A stretch of DNA of 9,413 nucleotides from Gemmatimonadota bacterium (GTDB lineage: Bacteria; Gemmatimonadota; Gemmatimonadetes; JACCXV01; JAHWKZ01), in the NCBI GenBank assembly GCA_019347645.1, contig JAHWKZ010000050.1, positions 1 to 9,413 on the forward strand, read 5' to 3'. Positions 1 to 6,671 of the stretch are shown in pieces. Every line of letters begins with the position of its first letter. Position 1 is the stretch's first letter. A program made the translations under genes and the position numbers. The notes beneath the pieces were generated by a model. That model searched no databases, was not told the origin of the DNA, and saw nothing but the letters and a program-made list of their open reading frames with translations.

Positions 1-109
1 AGGGGGTGTGACAGTCGATCGGGGTGCCGGTACGCGCGCCGACGGCCCCTCGAGATCGGCGAACGTCGTGCACCTGCATGGGCCCAACGCTACGCAGGGG
101 GTGTGACAG
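1..109. repeat. 14-bp direct repeat, two copies
   Basis: The 14-mer AGGGGGTGTGACAG occurs at 1-14 and again, identically, at 96-109, a period of 95 bp. Both copies lie downstream of the last minus-strand gene, outside any gene I can support. The first copy starts at base 1, so the element may continue beyond the window. An identical 14-mer twice in about 110 bp is unlikely by chance. Its role is unknown: a dispersed or tandem repeat, or paired protein-binding sites, are all possible. Confidence 0.6.
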
Positions 110-114
110 CGTTG
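85..114. other. Inverted repeat with 16-nt loop
   Basis: CAACGCT (85-91) is the exact reverse complement of AGCGTTG (108-114), and the 16-base interval between them holds the second copy of the 14-bp repeat. It lies about 30 bp beyond the stop codon of the flippase-like gene. It could be a weak terminator hairpin for that transcript or an operator-like palindrome. No T-run follows on either strand, so a classic intrinsic terminator is not supported. Confidence 0.35.
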
Positions 115-142
115 CCGGCCTCGTGCGGCCGATCGCGCCGGG

Positions 143-1222
143 CTACGCGGTGGTTCGGGGGACCGCCTCGGCGCTGATGAACAGGCGCTGGTGCTCCCGG
201 ATGGTGGCGGACCAGCCGAGCGCGTCGAGCTCGCGCTCGAGCTCCTCCTCGGAATGCTCGAGCTCGCTCCACGAGAGCCCCTCGCGGAAGAAGTAGAAGA
301 GGCCCACGGCGGTGACGGAGAGGTAGTTCACGGCGTGGAATCCGACCGAGAACGTGAACGCGGCGGTGCGGTCGATGCGGAACGCCTCGAGGCTCTTCAC
401 CACGAGCGCCTGGTATGTCCCCACGAAGCCCGGCGAGGAGGGGACCGCCACGCCGAGGGCCACGATCGAGTTCGTGAACAGCGCGCCGGCCCAACCGGCA
501 CCGAGATCGAATGCCGCCATGCCGATCCAGTAGGTGGTCGCGATCGCGATCCATTGGGCGACGGCGAGCACCAGGCTGACGACGATCAGGAGGGGACGCC
601 TCAACAGGTGGAACCCGTCGGCGAAGGTGACGATCGCCCGCTCGATCGGCTCCTCGAACCGTCCCTCGAAGAGCTTCCGTGAGACCCACTGGGCGAAGGC
701 CACGAACCGGTGAGCCCGGAACAGCAGCCAGACCTGGAACGCCAGGAACCCGAGGAAGATCCACAACGCCACCCGGGCCGTGGTGTCGGCCCACCCCGGC
801 AGATCCTGGACCAGGGTCACCAGGTAGAGGAGCCCCACCAGCGCGAACCCGTCGAACATCCGCTCCACGAACAGGCTCCCGAACGCCGTACCGGTGGGAA
901 CTTCCTCGCGCTTGCCGAGCGCGTACGCGCGCACGAACTCGCCGATGCGCGCCGGGAGGACGTTGTTCGCCATCAACCCCACCGCGGTGGCGCTGACACA
1001 TCCCGCGAGCGGGACGCGCCCGGCCGGCAGGAGGAGGATCTTCCAGCGGATCGCCCGGAACCCCACGTTGACGATCGGGGCGAGGACGAAGACCGCCGCC
1101 AGCAGCCCGTAATCGGCGTCCCGCAGCGCCTCCCCGACCTCTCTCCACTCCACCCCCTGCACCGCCCACCAGATGGCCGCGAGAGAGATCGCCACCCCCA
1201 CCCACGTCTTCCACCGGTTCAC
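143..1222 (-). CDS. Flippase-like integral membrane protein (LPG synthase TM / UPF0104 family)
   Basis: Predicted polytopic inner-membrane protein of 359 residues with about seven or eight hydrophobic segments. It resembles the membrane domain of lysylphosphatidylglycerol synthase (the family once called UPF0104). Visible family features are NNVLPARIGEFVRAYALG near residues 86-103 and the PSSPGFVGTYQALVV stretch in the C-terminal half. Stand-alone members lack the C-terminal aminoacyl-transferase domain, as here, and are thought to move lipids or lipid-linked intermediates across the membrane; the substrate cannot be read from the sequence. The start is GTG at 1222, preceded by a GGGAG ribosome-binding site about 8 bases upstream. 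The charged, Glu-rich C-terminal tail (ELEHSEEELERELDALG) probably lies in the cytoplasm. The gene follows the HD gene on the same strand after 156 bp that hold a long palindrome, so it may be transcribed separately. Confidence 0.85.
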   Translation of the reverse strand: MNRWKTWVGVAISLAAIWWAVQGVEWREVGEALRDADYGLLAAVFVLAPIVNVGFRAIRWKILLLPAGRVPLAGCVSATAVGLMANNVLPARIGEFVRAYALGKREEVPTGTAFGSLFVERMFDGFALVGLLYLVTLVQDLPGWADTTARVALWIFLGFLAFQVWLLFRAHRFVAFAQWVSRKLFEGRFEEPIERAIVTFADGFHLLRRPLLIVVSLVLAVAQWIAIATTYWIGMAAFDLGAGWAGALFTNSIVALGVAVPSSPGFVGTYQALVVKSLEAFRIDRTAAFTFSVGFHAVNYLSVTAVGLFYFFREGLSWSELEHSEEELERELDALGWSATIREHQRLFISAEAVPRTTA

Positions 1223-1256
1223 GACCGCTCTCCCGCCCCCGCACGATCCCGTCGAA

Positions 1257-1375
1257 GGCCGCTCAAGATGGTCGAGATCGGCGTGAACGCGACGAGGGGA
1301 GGCGAGGCGTAGGGAAACCTACGCCGCAGCCTCCCCGAGGAGTGTTCGCGCCGAGATCGGCCATCTTCAGCGGCC
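1257..1375. repeat. 119-bp imperfect palindrome / long hairpin
   Basis: Nearly the whole gap between the HD gene (stop at 1379) and the flippase-like gene (start at 1222) folds on itself. The outer arms 1257-1288 and 1344-1375 match at 27 of 32 positions, and two of the mismatches are G-U wobbles in the plus-strand RNA. A poorly matched 7-base stretch follows, then a perfect 8-bp arm (1296-1303 with 1329-1336), a GA/GCA internal loop, and a second perfect 8-bp arm (1306-1313 with 1318-1325) closing on GAAA (1314-1317). On the minus strand the loop reads TTTC. No T-run follows on the minus strand. It could be a miniature inverted-repeat element, a factor-dependent or bidirectional terminator, an mRNA-stabilising hairpin or a structured RNA. 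The pairing is seen directly; the function is not. Confidence 0.85.
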
Positions 1376-1378
1376 CGA

Positions 1379-2188
1379 CTACAAAAGGGTGGTTTCGTTG
1401 ATGACCAGCTTATACACCGCCCCCAACCGGTCCGCCGCGCGATTGGAAAGGATCATCCGGGGCAGGAAGATCTCGAAGTACTCCATGACCGGCGAGATCG
1501 AGGTGTCGATCTTCAGGGCCAGGGTGATGAGGGGCTTCTCTCCGATGTCCTCGTCGTCCTCGAGATCGGCCACCGTGACCGAGGCGGTGTCCCCCTCGAC
1601 CGACGACTCCTCCCCCGCCCTTCCCCCTCCGTTCCCGACGGCGGGGCCGCCGTCCTCGCGCTCGCCGGTCATCTCGGTGGCGGCGCGGGGACCCACGACT
1701 TTGAGCGACGAATGGGTCACCGCGTAGTTCACGCGGTCGTGGATGTCGAGCTGGATCATCGCCTTGTCGCGGACCCGCGAGCGGTGGACGTCGGACTTGT
1801 CGGCCAGGATCAGCGCGGCGGCCATGTCGCTGACCGGCGCTCCGTCGGTCTCGTGGTGGTGGCCGATCGCGGTCACCACCTCGATGGTGTCGTCGATCGG
1901 CATCCCGGCCTCGCGAAGGAGCTGGTGGGCCAGCGTCGCCCCGGTCTGGGCGTGGTGGTCGCGGTTGACGACGTTGCCGATGTCGTGGAGGTACGCCGCG
2001 ATGGCGGCCAGCTCGCACTCCCGCTCCGGCTTCTCCAGCGCCTCCATAACCGCGCGCGCCCGCTTGGCGACCACCCCCGCGTGACGGCGGCCGTGCTCGG
2101 TGTAGCCGATGGATTCGAGGACACCGTCGGCCCGATCGAGGTAGTGCCGGATCTCGGGCTCCCGCTTGATGTCGGCGAGGCTCAGCAT
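1379..2188 (-). CDS. HD-domain metal-dependent phosphohydrolase
   Basis: A cytoplasmic HD-superfamily protein of 269 residues. The predicted metal ligands are H36 (in GRRHAGVVA), H68-D69 (AAYLHDIGN) and D130 (LILADKSDVHR), with additional histidines at 78-79 and 110-112 (GHHHETDG). This set is typical of phosphohydrolases that cleave nucleotides or phosphoesters; the substrate is not identifiable. A Gly/Glu/Asp-rich, probably disordered segment (about 172-217) separates the HD domain from a C-terminal region of about 50 residues (from EKPLITLALKI to the end) that looks like a small alpha/beta domain. The ATG at 2188 overlaps the upstream gene's stop within ATGCTGA (7 bases), and a GGAAGGGA ribosome-binding site lies just upstream. 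This supports the start, although the frame stays open further 5'. It is the last gene of the coupled operon, ending 4 bases before the long palindrome. Confidence 0.85.
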   Translation of the reverse strand: MLSLADIKREPEIRHYLDRADGVLESIGYTEHGRRHAGVVAKRARAVMEALEKPERECELAAIAAYLHDIGNVVNRDHHAQTGATLAHQLLREAGMPIDDTIEVVTAIGHHHETDGAPVSDMAAALILADKSDVHRSRVRDKAMIQLDIHDRVNYAVTHSSLKVVGPRAATEMTGEREDGGPAVGNGGGRAGEESSVEGDTASVTVADLEDDEDIGEKPLITLALKIDTSISPVMEYFEIFLPRMILSNRAADRLGAVYKLVINETTLL

Positions 2189-3090
2189 GGGGTCCCTTCC
2201 GGTGGATCGATGTCGGCGCCCAGGAGCCGGGCGACCTCGCGATGGCCGTCGCCGCGGTGATGCTCGGGGACGAGCTCGAGCGCCACCCGACCGAGCGCCC
2301 GATACAGGTCCAGCGCGAGGGGCCGGTCGGCGAGCGCCTCGACCTGGACCCGCACCGTGCGGGCGTCGCCGCGGGCCACCGGACCCGTCAGCGCCTCGGC
2401 GGCCGCGGCACCGGAAAGGTTGGCCTCCGCACGAGCGACGAGCGGAGCCAGCAGCGCACGGGCCTCGTCGCCGGCGATCCCCGCCTCCGACAGCAGGCGG
2501 GTAGCGACCGCGTCGAGGACGACCCTTCCATTGGCGGCAAAGACCAGCGCGGCATGGTACCACGGCTTCGCCCCCGTCGCCAGCAGGACGGCGGTGGCTC
2601 CCAGGGCGGCCGCCAGAGCTCGAGCGAGGTCGACGGCCGCGGGGTCCCCCTCGATCGCGATCCGCGCCCCGGCCAGCGCGTCCGCGTCGTCGGCCGCGCC
2701 CCGGAACGTCATGGCGGGATGCCACGAGGCCGCCGGGATCGAACGTTCGCGGAGCGGCTCGAGGAGAGCGGCGGGGTGCGCGCCGGCGCAGTGGGCGGCG
2801 GCCCGTGGGCGGGGCGCCGTCGGCTCGGCGTCCAGAGCCTCCGCCAGGCCGCGCGCGAGATCCGCCACCGCGTCGTCGGGCACCGCCAGGAGCCACAGGT
2901 CTGCCGCCTTCGGAGACGGCGCCACGGCGATCTCCAGATCGAGCCCCCCGGCCAGATCCATCCGCGGCGGCCTCAGCGGGCGCGGACTCCAGACCCCGGC
3001 CAGCCGAACGCCGCGGCGCTCCGCGAGCCGGGCCACGGCCAGACCCGTGCGACCGGCACCGTAGACGAAGAGCGACGGGAGGCGGTTCAC
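2182..3090 (-). CDS. Rossmann-like and DUF2520 domain protein (putative NAD(P)-dependent reductase)
   Basis: A 302-residue protein. The N-terminal Rossmann fold has the dinucleotide-binding motif GAGRTG (11-16) after strand SLFVY, and a second-strand region ending in WSPR. The middle carries ASWHPAMTFRG, matching the conserved HP..TF of the family. The C-terminal helical DUF2520 domain has the signature KPWYHAALVFAANGRVVL. The architecture resembles ketopantoate reductase and pyrroline-5-carboxylate reductase-like enzymes. From memory, a distantly similar protein (PanG of Francisella) is a ketopantoate reductase; whether this one acts on ketopantoate is inference, and no other pan gene is in the window. 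The GTG start at 3090 overlaps the hflX stop in GTGA (3087-3090), so translation is probably coupled. Ala-rich composition is consistent with high GC. Confidence 0.8.
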   Translation of the reverse strand: MNRLPSLFVYGAGRTGLAVARLAERRGVRLAGVWSPRPLRPPRMDLAGGLDLEIAVAPSPKAADLWLLAVPDDAVADLARGLAEALDAEPTAPRPRAAAHCAGAHPAALLEPLRERSIPAASWHPAMTFRGAADDADALAGARIAIEGDPAAVDLARALAAALGATAVLLATGAKPWYHAALVFAANGRVVLDAVATRLLSEAGIAGDEARALLAPLVARAEANLSGAAAAEALTGPVARGDARTVRVQVEALADRPLALDLYRALGRVALELVPEHHRGDGHREVARLLGADIDPPEGTPC

Positions 3091-4394
3091 GAGGCGGCGC
3101 GGACCCTCACGCCCTCCCCGCGGAGGCGCTCGACCACCTCGGGACGCGCCCGGAAGTCGACCTCGATCGACTCGTCGGTGTAGCGGCGCTCCAGTACGTC
3201 CCCGACCTCGTACAGACGGGCGAGGGTCCGTGACGCCGCCAGCGGGAGCGAGAGGTGGACCTCGACCTCGTTGGAGCGGACGAAGGCGGTCAGGGCCTCC
3301 TCGAGGGCCACGAGCCCGCGCCCCTCGACCGCGGAGGCGACCACGGCGTCGGGGTGATCGGCCAGGAGCCGCGCTCTCAGCCCCGCCCGCTCGGCGGGCG
3401 CGACGAGGTCGAACTTGTTGAAGACCAGGATCCGCGGGGCCTCGACGACGTCCAGCTCTTCGAGCACGCCTTCGACCACCCGCATCTGCTCCGCGTGCTG
3501 GGGGTCGGAAACGTCGACGACGTGGAGCAGCAGGTCGGCGTGGAAGACCTCCTCCAGCGTCGCCCGGAACGACGCCACGAGGTGGTGGGGCAGGTGACGG
3601 ATGAATCCCACGGTGTCGGTCAGCACCACGGCTTCGCCGGTCGACAGATCGATGCGCCGGGTGGTCGCGTCGAGGGTGGCGAAGAGGCGGTCCTCGGCTT
3701 TCAGCCGCTCGCCCGCGAGCCGGTTCATGATCGTGGACTTGCCGACGTTGGTGTAGCCCACCAGCGCCGCGTTCCAGACGTCGCCCCGCCCCTCGCGCTG
3801 GAGTTCGCGCCGCTTTTCGATCCGCGCGAGCTTCTCCTTGAGCGTGATGATCTTGTCGCGGATCACTCGCCGGTCGACCTCGAGCTGGGTCTCGCCGGGC
3901 CCCCTCAGGCCGATGCCGCCGCGGATCCTGGAGAGGTGCGTCCACATGCGCTTGAGCCGCGGCAGCAGGTACTGGAGCTGGGCCAGCTCCACCTGGAGCT
4001 TCGCTTCTCGCGTCCGCGCCCGCTCGGCGAAGATGTCGAGGATCAGCTCGGACCGGTCCAGCACCCGAACGCCGACCACGTCCTCCAGGTTCTTCCCCTG
4101 GGCGGGAGAGAGATCGTTGTCGAAGAGGACCATCTCGGCGTCCTTCGCCTTCACCTCGCGGCCGAGCTCCTCGGCCTTTCCCCTGCCGATGAAGAATGTC
4201 TTGTCGATGGTGTCGCGGCGCTGGACGACCTCGCCGACCACCACGGCGCCGGCCGACACGGCCAGTGCCCGCAGCTCCTCGAGCAGCGTCTCGTCGCTCC
4301 ATACGACCCCGTCCTCGTCGGCGGTCGCCGGTCCTCCCACGGCGGCCAGCACGACCCGCTCGGGCGCCGAGGGACGAGGGACGGTACGCGTCAC
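3087..4394 (-). CDS. hflX: GTPase HflX
   Basis: A ribosome-associated GTPase of 435 residues. HflX binds the 50S subunit or 70S ribosome and splits stalled ribosomes, notably under heat stress. The N-terminal domain includes the family stretch DKTFFIGRGKAEEL (64-77) and VLFDNDLSPAQGKNLE (89-104), followed by a coiled linker and the HflX signature GGIGLRGPGETQLE (159-172). The G domain has G1 GYTNVGKS (213-220), G3 DTVGF (260-264), G4 NKFD (326-329) and a G5-like SAVEGRG. All GTPase motifs look intact. The GTG start at 4394 overlaps the rarA stop in GTGA (4391-4394) and has a GGAGGA ribosome-binding site 6 bases upstream. Without this overlap the same frame would extend much further 5' across rarA; that extension is spurious. 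The length is normal for the family. Confidence 0.95.
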   Translation of the reverse strand: MTRTVPRPSAPERVVLAAVGGPATADEDGVVWSDETLLEELRALAVSAGAVVVGEVVQRRDTIDKTFFIGRGKAEELGREVKAKDAEMVLFDNDLSPAQGKNLEDVVGVRVLDRSELILDIFAERARTREAKLQVELAQLQYLLPRLKRMWTHLSRIRGGIGLRGPGETQLEVDRRVIRDKIITLKEKLARIEKRRELQREGRGDVWNAALVGYTNVGKSTIMNRLAGERLKAEDRLFATLDATTRRIDLSTGEAVVLTDTVGFIRHLPHHLVASFRATLEEVFHADLLLHVVDVSDPQHAEQMRVVEGVLEELDVVEAPRILVFNKFDLVAPAERAGLRARLLADHPDAVVASAVEGRGLVALEEALTAFVRSNEVEVHLSLPLAASRTLARLYEVGDVLERRYTDESIEVDFRARPEVVERLRGEGVRVRAAS

Positions 4395-5770
4395 GAGCGC
4401 TCCTCCGCCGGGTGGCTCCGCTCGCGCGCTTCCTTCCAGCGCGCCTCGAGCTCGGCCATCCGCGCGGCGACCCGCCCCTCGAAGCCCCGTCCGCCGGGCT
4501 CGAAGTAGCGCCTTCCCAGCAGCGCCTCGGGCAGGTGCGACTGGGCGACGACGGCGTCCTCGTGGTCGTGGGCGTACTGATAGCCTTTTCCGTACCCGAG
4601 ATCCTTCATGAGCTTCGTCGGTGCGTTGCGGATGTGGAGCGGCACGGGCTCCGCCTCGGTGGCTCGAGCGTCCGCCGCCGCCTTTCCGTAGGCCCGGTAC
4701 AGCGCGTTCGACTTGGGCGCCGCGGCGAGGTAGACCACCGCCTGGGCGAGCGCGAGCGCCCCCTCGGGCATCCCGATGAAGTGGACGGCCCGCTGGGCGG
4801 CGATCGCCTGAGGGAGCGCCCGGGGATCGGCGAGACCGACGTCCTCGGAGGCGAAGCGGACGAGCCGGCGCGCCACGTAGAGCGGATCCTCGCCGGCCTC
4901 GAGCATCCGGGCGAGCCAGTAGAGGCCGGCCTGGACGTCGGAGTCGCGGAGCGACTTGTGGAGCGCGGAGATCACGTTGTAGTGCTCCTCGCCCGCCTTG
5001 TCGTACCGCATCGCCTTCTTCTGCATCGCCGCCTCGAGCTCGGCCCGTTGGAGAGTCGCTCCATCCCCGTCGCCTCGGGCCGCGCGGAGCGAGGCCGCCA
5101 GCTCCAGCGTGGAGAGGGCGAACCGGGCGTCCCCCTGGGCGGCCTCGCGCAAAAACGCCCTCGCTTCCTCGCTCAGCGTCAGGTGCTGCTTCCCCAGTCC
5201 CCGCTCGGGGTCGGCCAGCGCTCGATCGATCACGATCCCGATCTGCTCGGGCGTCAGCGGCTCCAGGGTATAGACCCGCATCCGCGACAACAGCGCCGCG
5301 TTCACCTCGAAGGAGGGGTTCTCGGTGGTGGCGCCGATCAGGATCACCGTGCCCCTCTCCACGTGCGGGAGGAAGGCATCCTGCTGAGCCTTGTTGAAGC
5401 GGTGGATCTCGTCGCAGAAGAGGACCGTCCGACGGCCATGGAGGCCGAGCGCCCGCTCCGCCTCCTCGACGTTCCGCTTCACGTCCTTCACCCCCATCGT
5501 GACGGCGCTGAACCAGGCGAAGCGCGCGCCGGTGCGCTTGGCGATCACCCGGGCCAGCGTCTTCTTGCCGGTCCCCGGCGGGCCCCAGAAGATCATCGAG
5601 TGCAGCTCGTCCGACTCGATCATCCGCCGCAGCACCCCGCCCTCGCCGACCAGGTGCTCCTGGCCGACGAACTCGTCCAGGGTCCGGGGCCGGATCCGGT
5701 CGGGCAGCGGGGCGACGGCCGCGCGTCGTTCCTCGGCCTGCTGTTCGAAGAGGTCGACGGTTTCGGTCAT
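4391..5770 (-). CDS. rarA: Replication-associated recombination protein RarA (AAA+ ATPase), variant Walker A
   Basis: A 459-residue AAA+ ATPase of the RarA/MgsA/WRNIP1 family, which acts at stalled replication forks with SSB and the clamp-loader system. Visible motifs are RIRPRTLDEFVGQEHL (25-40), Walker A GPPGTGKKTL (63-72), Walker B LFCDE (117-121) continuing as IHRFNKAQQDAFLPHVE, sensor GATTENPSF (146-154), and an arginine-finger region LLSRMRVY (160-167). The C-terminal half has the conserved oligomerisation region (HYNVISALHKSLRDSD, and LYVARRLVRFASEDVG). One residue is odd: the position after the catalytic lysine K69 is K70 (codon AAG at 5561-5563), where the family has Thr, as in E. 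coli GPPGTGKTTLA. That hydroxyl normally coordinates Mg2+. Every other motif is intact, so nucleotide binding may survive with altered hydrolysis, or this is a sequencing error. The ATG at 5770 overlaps the upstream stop in ATGA (5767-5770). Confidence 0.95.
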   Translation of the reverse strand: MTETVDLFEQQAEERRAAVAPLPDRIRPRTLDEFVGQEHLVGEGGVLRRMIESDELHSMIFWGPPGTGKKTLARVIAKRTGARFAWFSAVTMGVKDVKRNVEEAERALGLHGRRTVLFCDEIHRFNKAQQDAFLPHVERGTVILIGATTENPSFEVNAALLSRMRVYTLEPLTPEQIGIVIDRALADPERGLGKQHLTLSEEARAFLREAAQGDARFALSTLELAASLRAARGDGDGATLQRAELEAAMQKKAMRYDKAGEEHYNVISALHKSLRDSDVQAGLYWLARMLEAGEDPLYVARRLVRFASEDVGLADPRALPQAIAAQRAVHFIGMPEGALALAQAVVYLAAAPKSNALYRAYGKAAADARATEAEPVPLHIRNAPTKLMKDLGYGKGYQYAHDHEDAVVAQSHLPEALLGRRYFEPGGRGFEGRVAARMAELEARWKEARERSHPAEERS

Positions 5771-6648
5771 GTCCCGGCCGCGCTCCCGGCGGCCTCTTCC
5801 GGCCGCGGCTGCCCGCCGGCGACCTTGGCGACGTGCTCGAGCAGTTCGACCAGGGTCTCGGCGGTTCGCCCCGACCGGTCCCGGTTGAGATCGTAGCGGG
5901 CGAGCCCCACGCACCCGATGGTCCGCCCCGCCAGCGCGCCCTCGATCGCTGCGGAAAGCGCATTCGGCTCGAAACCCTCGGGGGCCGGCTCGTCGGCGGC
6001 CGGGACGGACGCGCCGTGAAGCGCGTTCACGTCGAGGTGGAGGTACCAGCGCCGGGTATCCACGTCCCCCACGGCTTCGCCGAGGCCGTCCACCTCCTCC
6101 CGCGCCAGCACGCGCCCGCCGTCCTCCGCCAGAGCGCGGAGCTCATCGTCTCCGGACTTCCAGCCTCCCAAGAGGACGACCCGCCGCGCTTCCAGCCGCA
6201 CGGGAGACACGGCGAGCGAGTCGCGCTCGCCCCGGCCGGTGATCATCGCCACTGTGGTGCGGTCGAAGGCCGACCGTCGAAGCAGACCCGGCCTGCGGTA
6301 CTCCGCCCGCGGAGAGACCCACAGGACCCCGGTCCGATCGCCCAGCGCGTCCACGACCCCGAGGGCTCCGTGGCTCACCCGCGAGAGGACGATCGGGAAG
6401 CGGTCTCGCTCCCATGCCGAGAGCACCCCGTCACCGATCGCGCGGGCGTACGACTCGGCGATCCGCCGCTCGGGGAGCCGCTTGTCGAATCCGATGTCCT
6501 CCACCCTCGCGGTCCAACCCCGGGCGACGAGACGGTCGGCCAGCGTCAGCATTCCCAGCCCGCCCGGCCGATGGTCGCCGTCGGGCTGGCGGACTCCGCC
6601 GACGGAGGGTACCGGAAGGATCTGCAGGTGATCCACGAAGCTCGACAT
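5767..6648 (-). CDS. Arginase/ureohydrolase-fold protein with degenerate metal site (probable pseudoenzyme)
   Basis: A 293-residue protein that follows the arginase/agmatinase fold by order of motifs, though the catalytic signatures are eroded. PVPSVGGVRQPDGDHRPG at the N-terminus is followed by VLSRVSHGALGVV (87-99) where ureohydrolases have GGDHS. VLWVSPRAE (108-116) stands where they have the DAHxD motif, so D, H, D become S112, R114, E116. LHLDVNALHGASVPA (203-217) stands in place of SxDxDxxDP, keeping D206 but with N208 and H211-G212. The late region SGRTAETLVELL matches the NKTA-type helix of arginases. At most two of the usual Mn2+ ligands remain (D206 and perhaps H93), so manganese-dependent ureohydrolase activity is doubtful. 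The fold assignment is by eye and the function is unknown; a structural or regulatory role is inference. The ATG at 6648 has a strong AGGAGA site 9 bases upstream and starts 23 bp after the glycosylase gene. Confidence 0.6.
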   Translation of the reverse strand: MSSFVDHLQILPVPSVGGVRQPDGDHRPGGLGMLTLADRLVARGWTARVEDIGFDKRLPERRIAESYARAIGDGVLSAWERDRFPIVLSRVSHGALGVVDALGDRTGVLWVSPRAEYRRPGLLRRSAFDRTTVAMITGRGERDSLAVSPVRLEARRVVLLGGWKSGDDELRALAEDGGRVLAREEVDGLGEAVGDVDTRRWYLHLDVNALHGASVPAADEPAPEGFEPNALSAAIEGALAGRTIGCVGLARYDLNRDRSGRTAETLVELLEHVAKVAGGQPRPEEAAGSAAGT

Positions 6649-6657
6649 CGCGATCGC

Positions 6658-6663
6658 TCTCCT
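6658..6663 (-). promoter_or_regulatory. Ribosome-binding site of the arginase-fold gene
   Basis: AGGAGA on the minus strand, 9 bases before ATG 6648. The open frame continues about 600 bases upstream across the glycosylase gene, so this site decides the start. It also explains why this junction, unlike its neighbours, has a 23-bp gap rather than an overlap. Confidence 0.75.
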
Positions 6664-6671
6664 GGCTTCGG

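Noticed and set aside
1..79. Minus-strand frame from ATG 79 running off the left edge (MQVHDVRRSRG...)
   Set aside because: Only 26 codons are visible, with no ribosome-binding site and no recognisable motif, and it overlaps the 14-bp repeat.
1296..1336. Inner arms of the palindrome as a classic intrinsic terminator of the operon
   Set aside because: The hairpin is strong, but neither strand has a following T-run. A factor-dependent role cannot be excluded, so it is listed as a palindrome instead.
4196..5896. Long plus-strand open frame antisense to rarA and hflX
   Set aside because: It is a high-GC shadow without recognisable domains, while the minus strand has clear family motifs across the same bases. 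Other plus-strand frames across the operon were rejected for the same reason.
3087..5963. A single very long minus-strand frame upstream of and including hflX
   Set aside because: Only the part from GTG 4394 encodes HflX. The upstream part is low-complexity Arg/Gly/Pro-rich translation of rarA in another frame, common in high-GC DNA.
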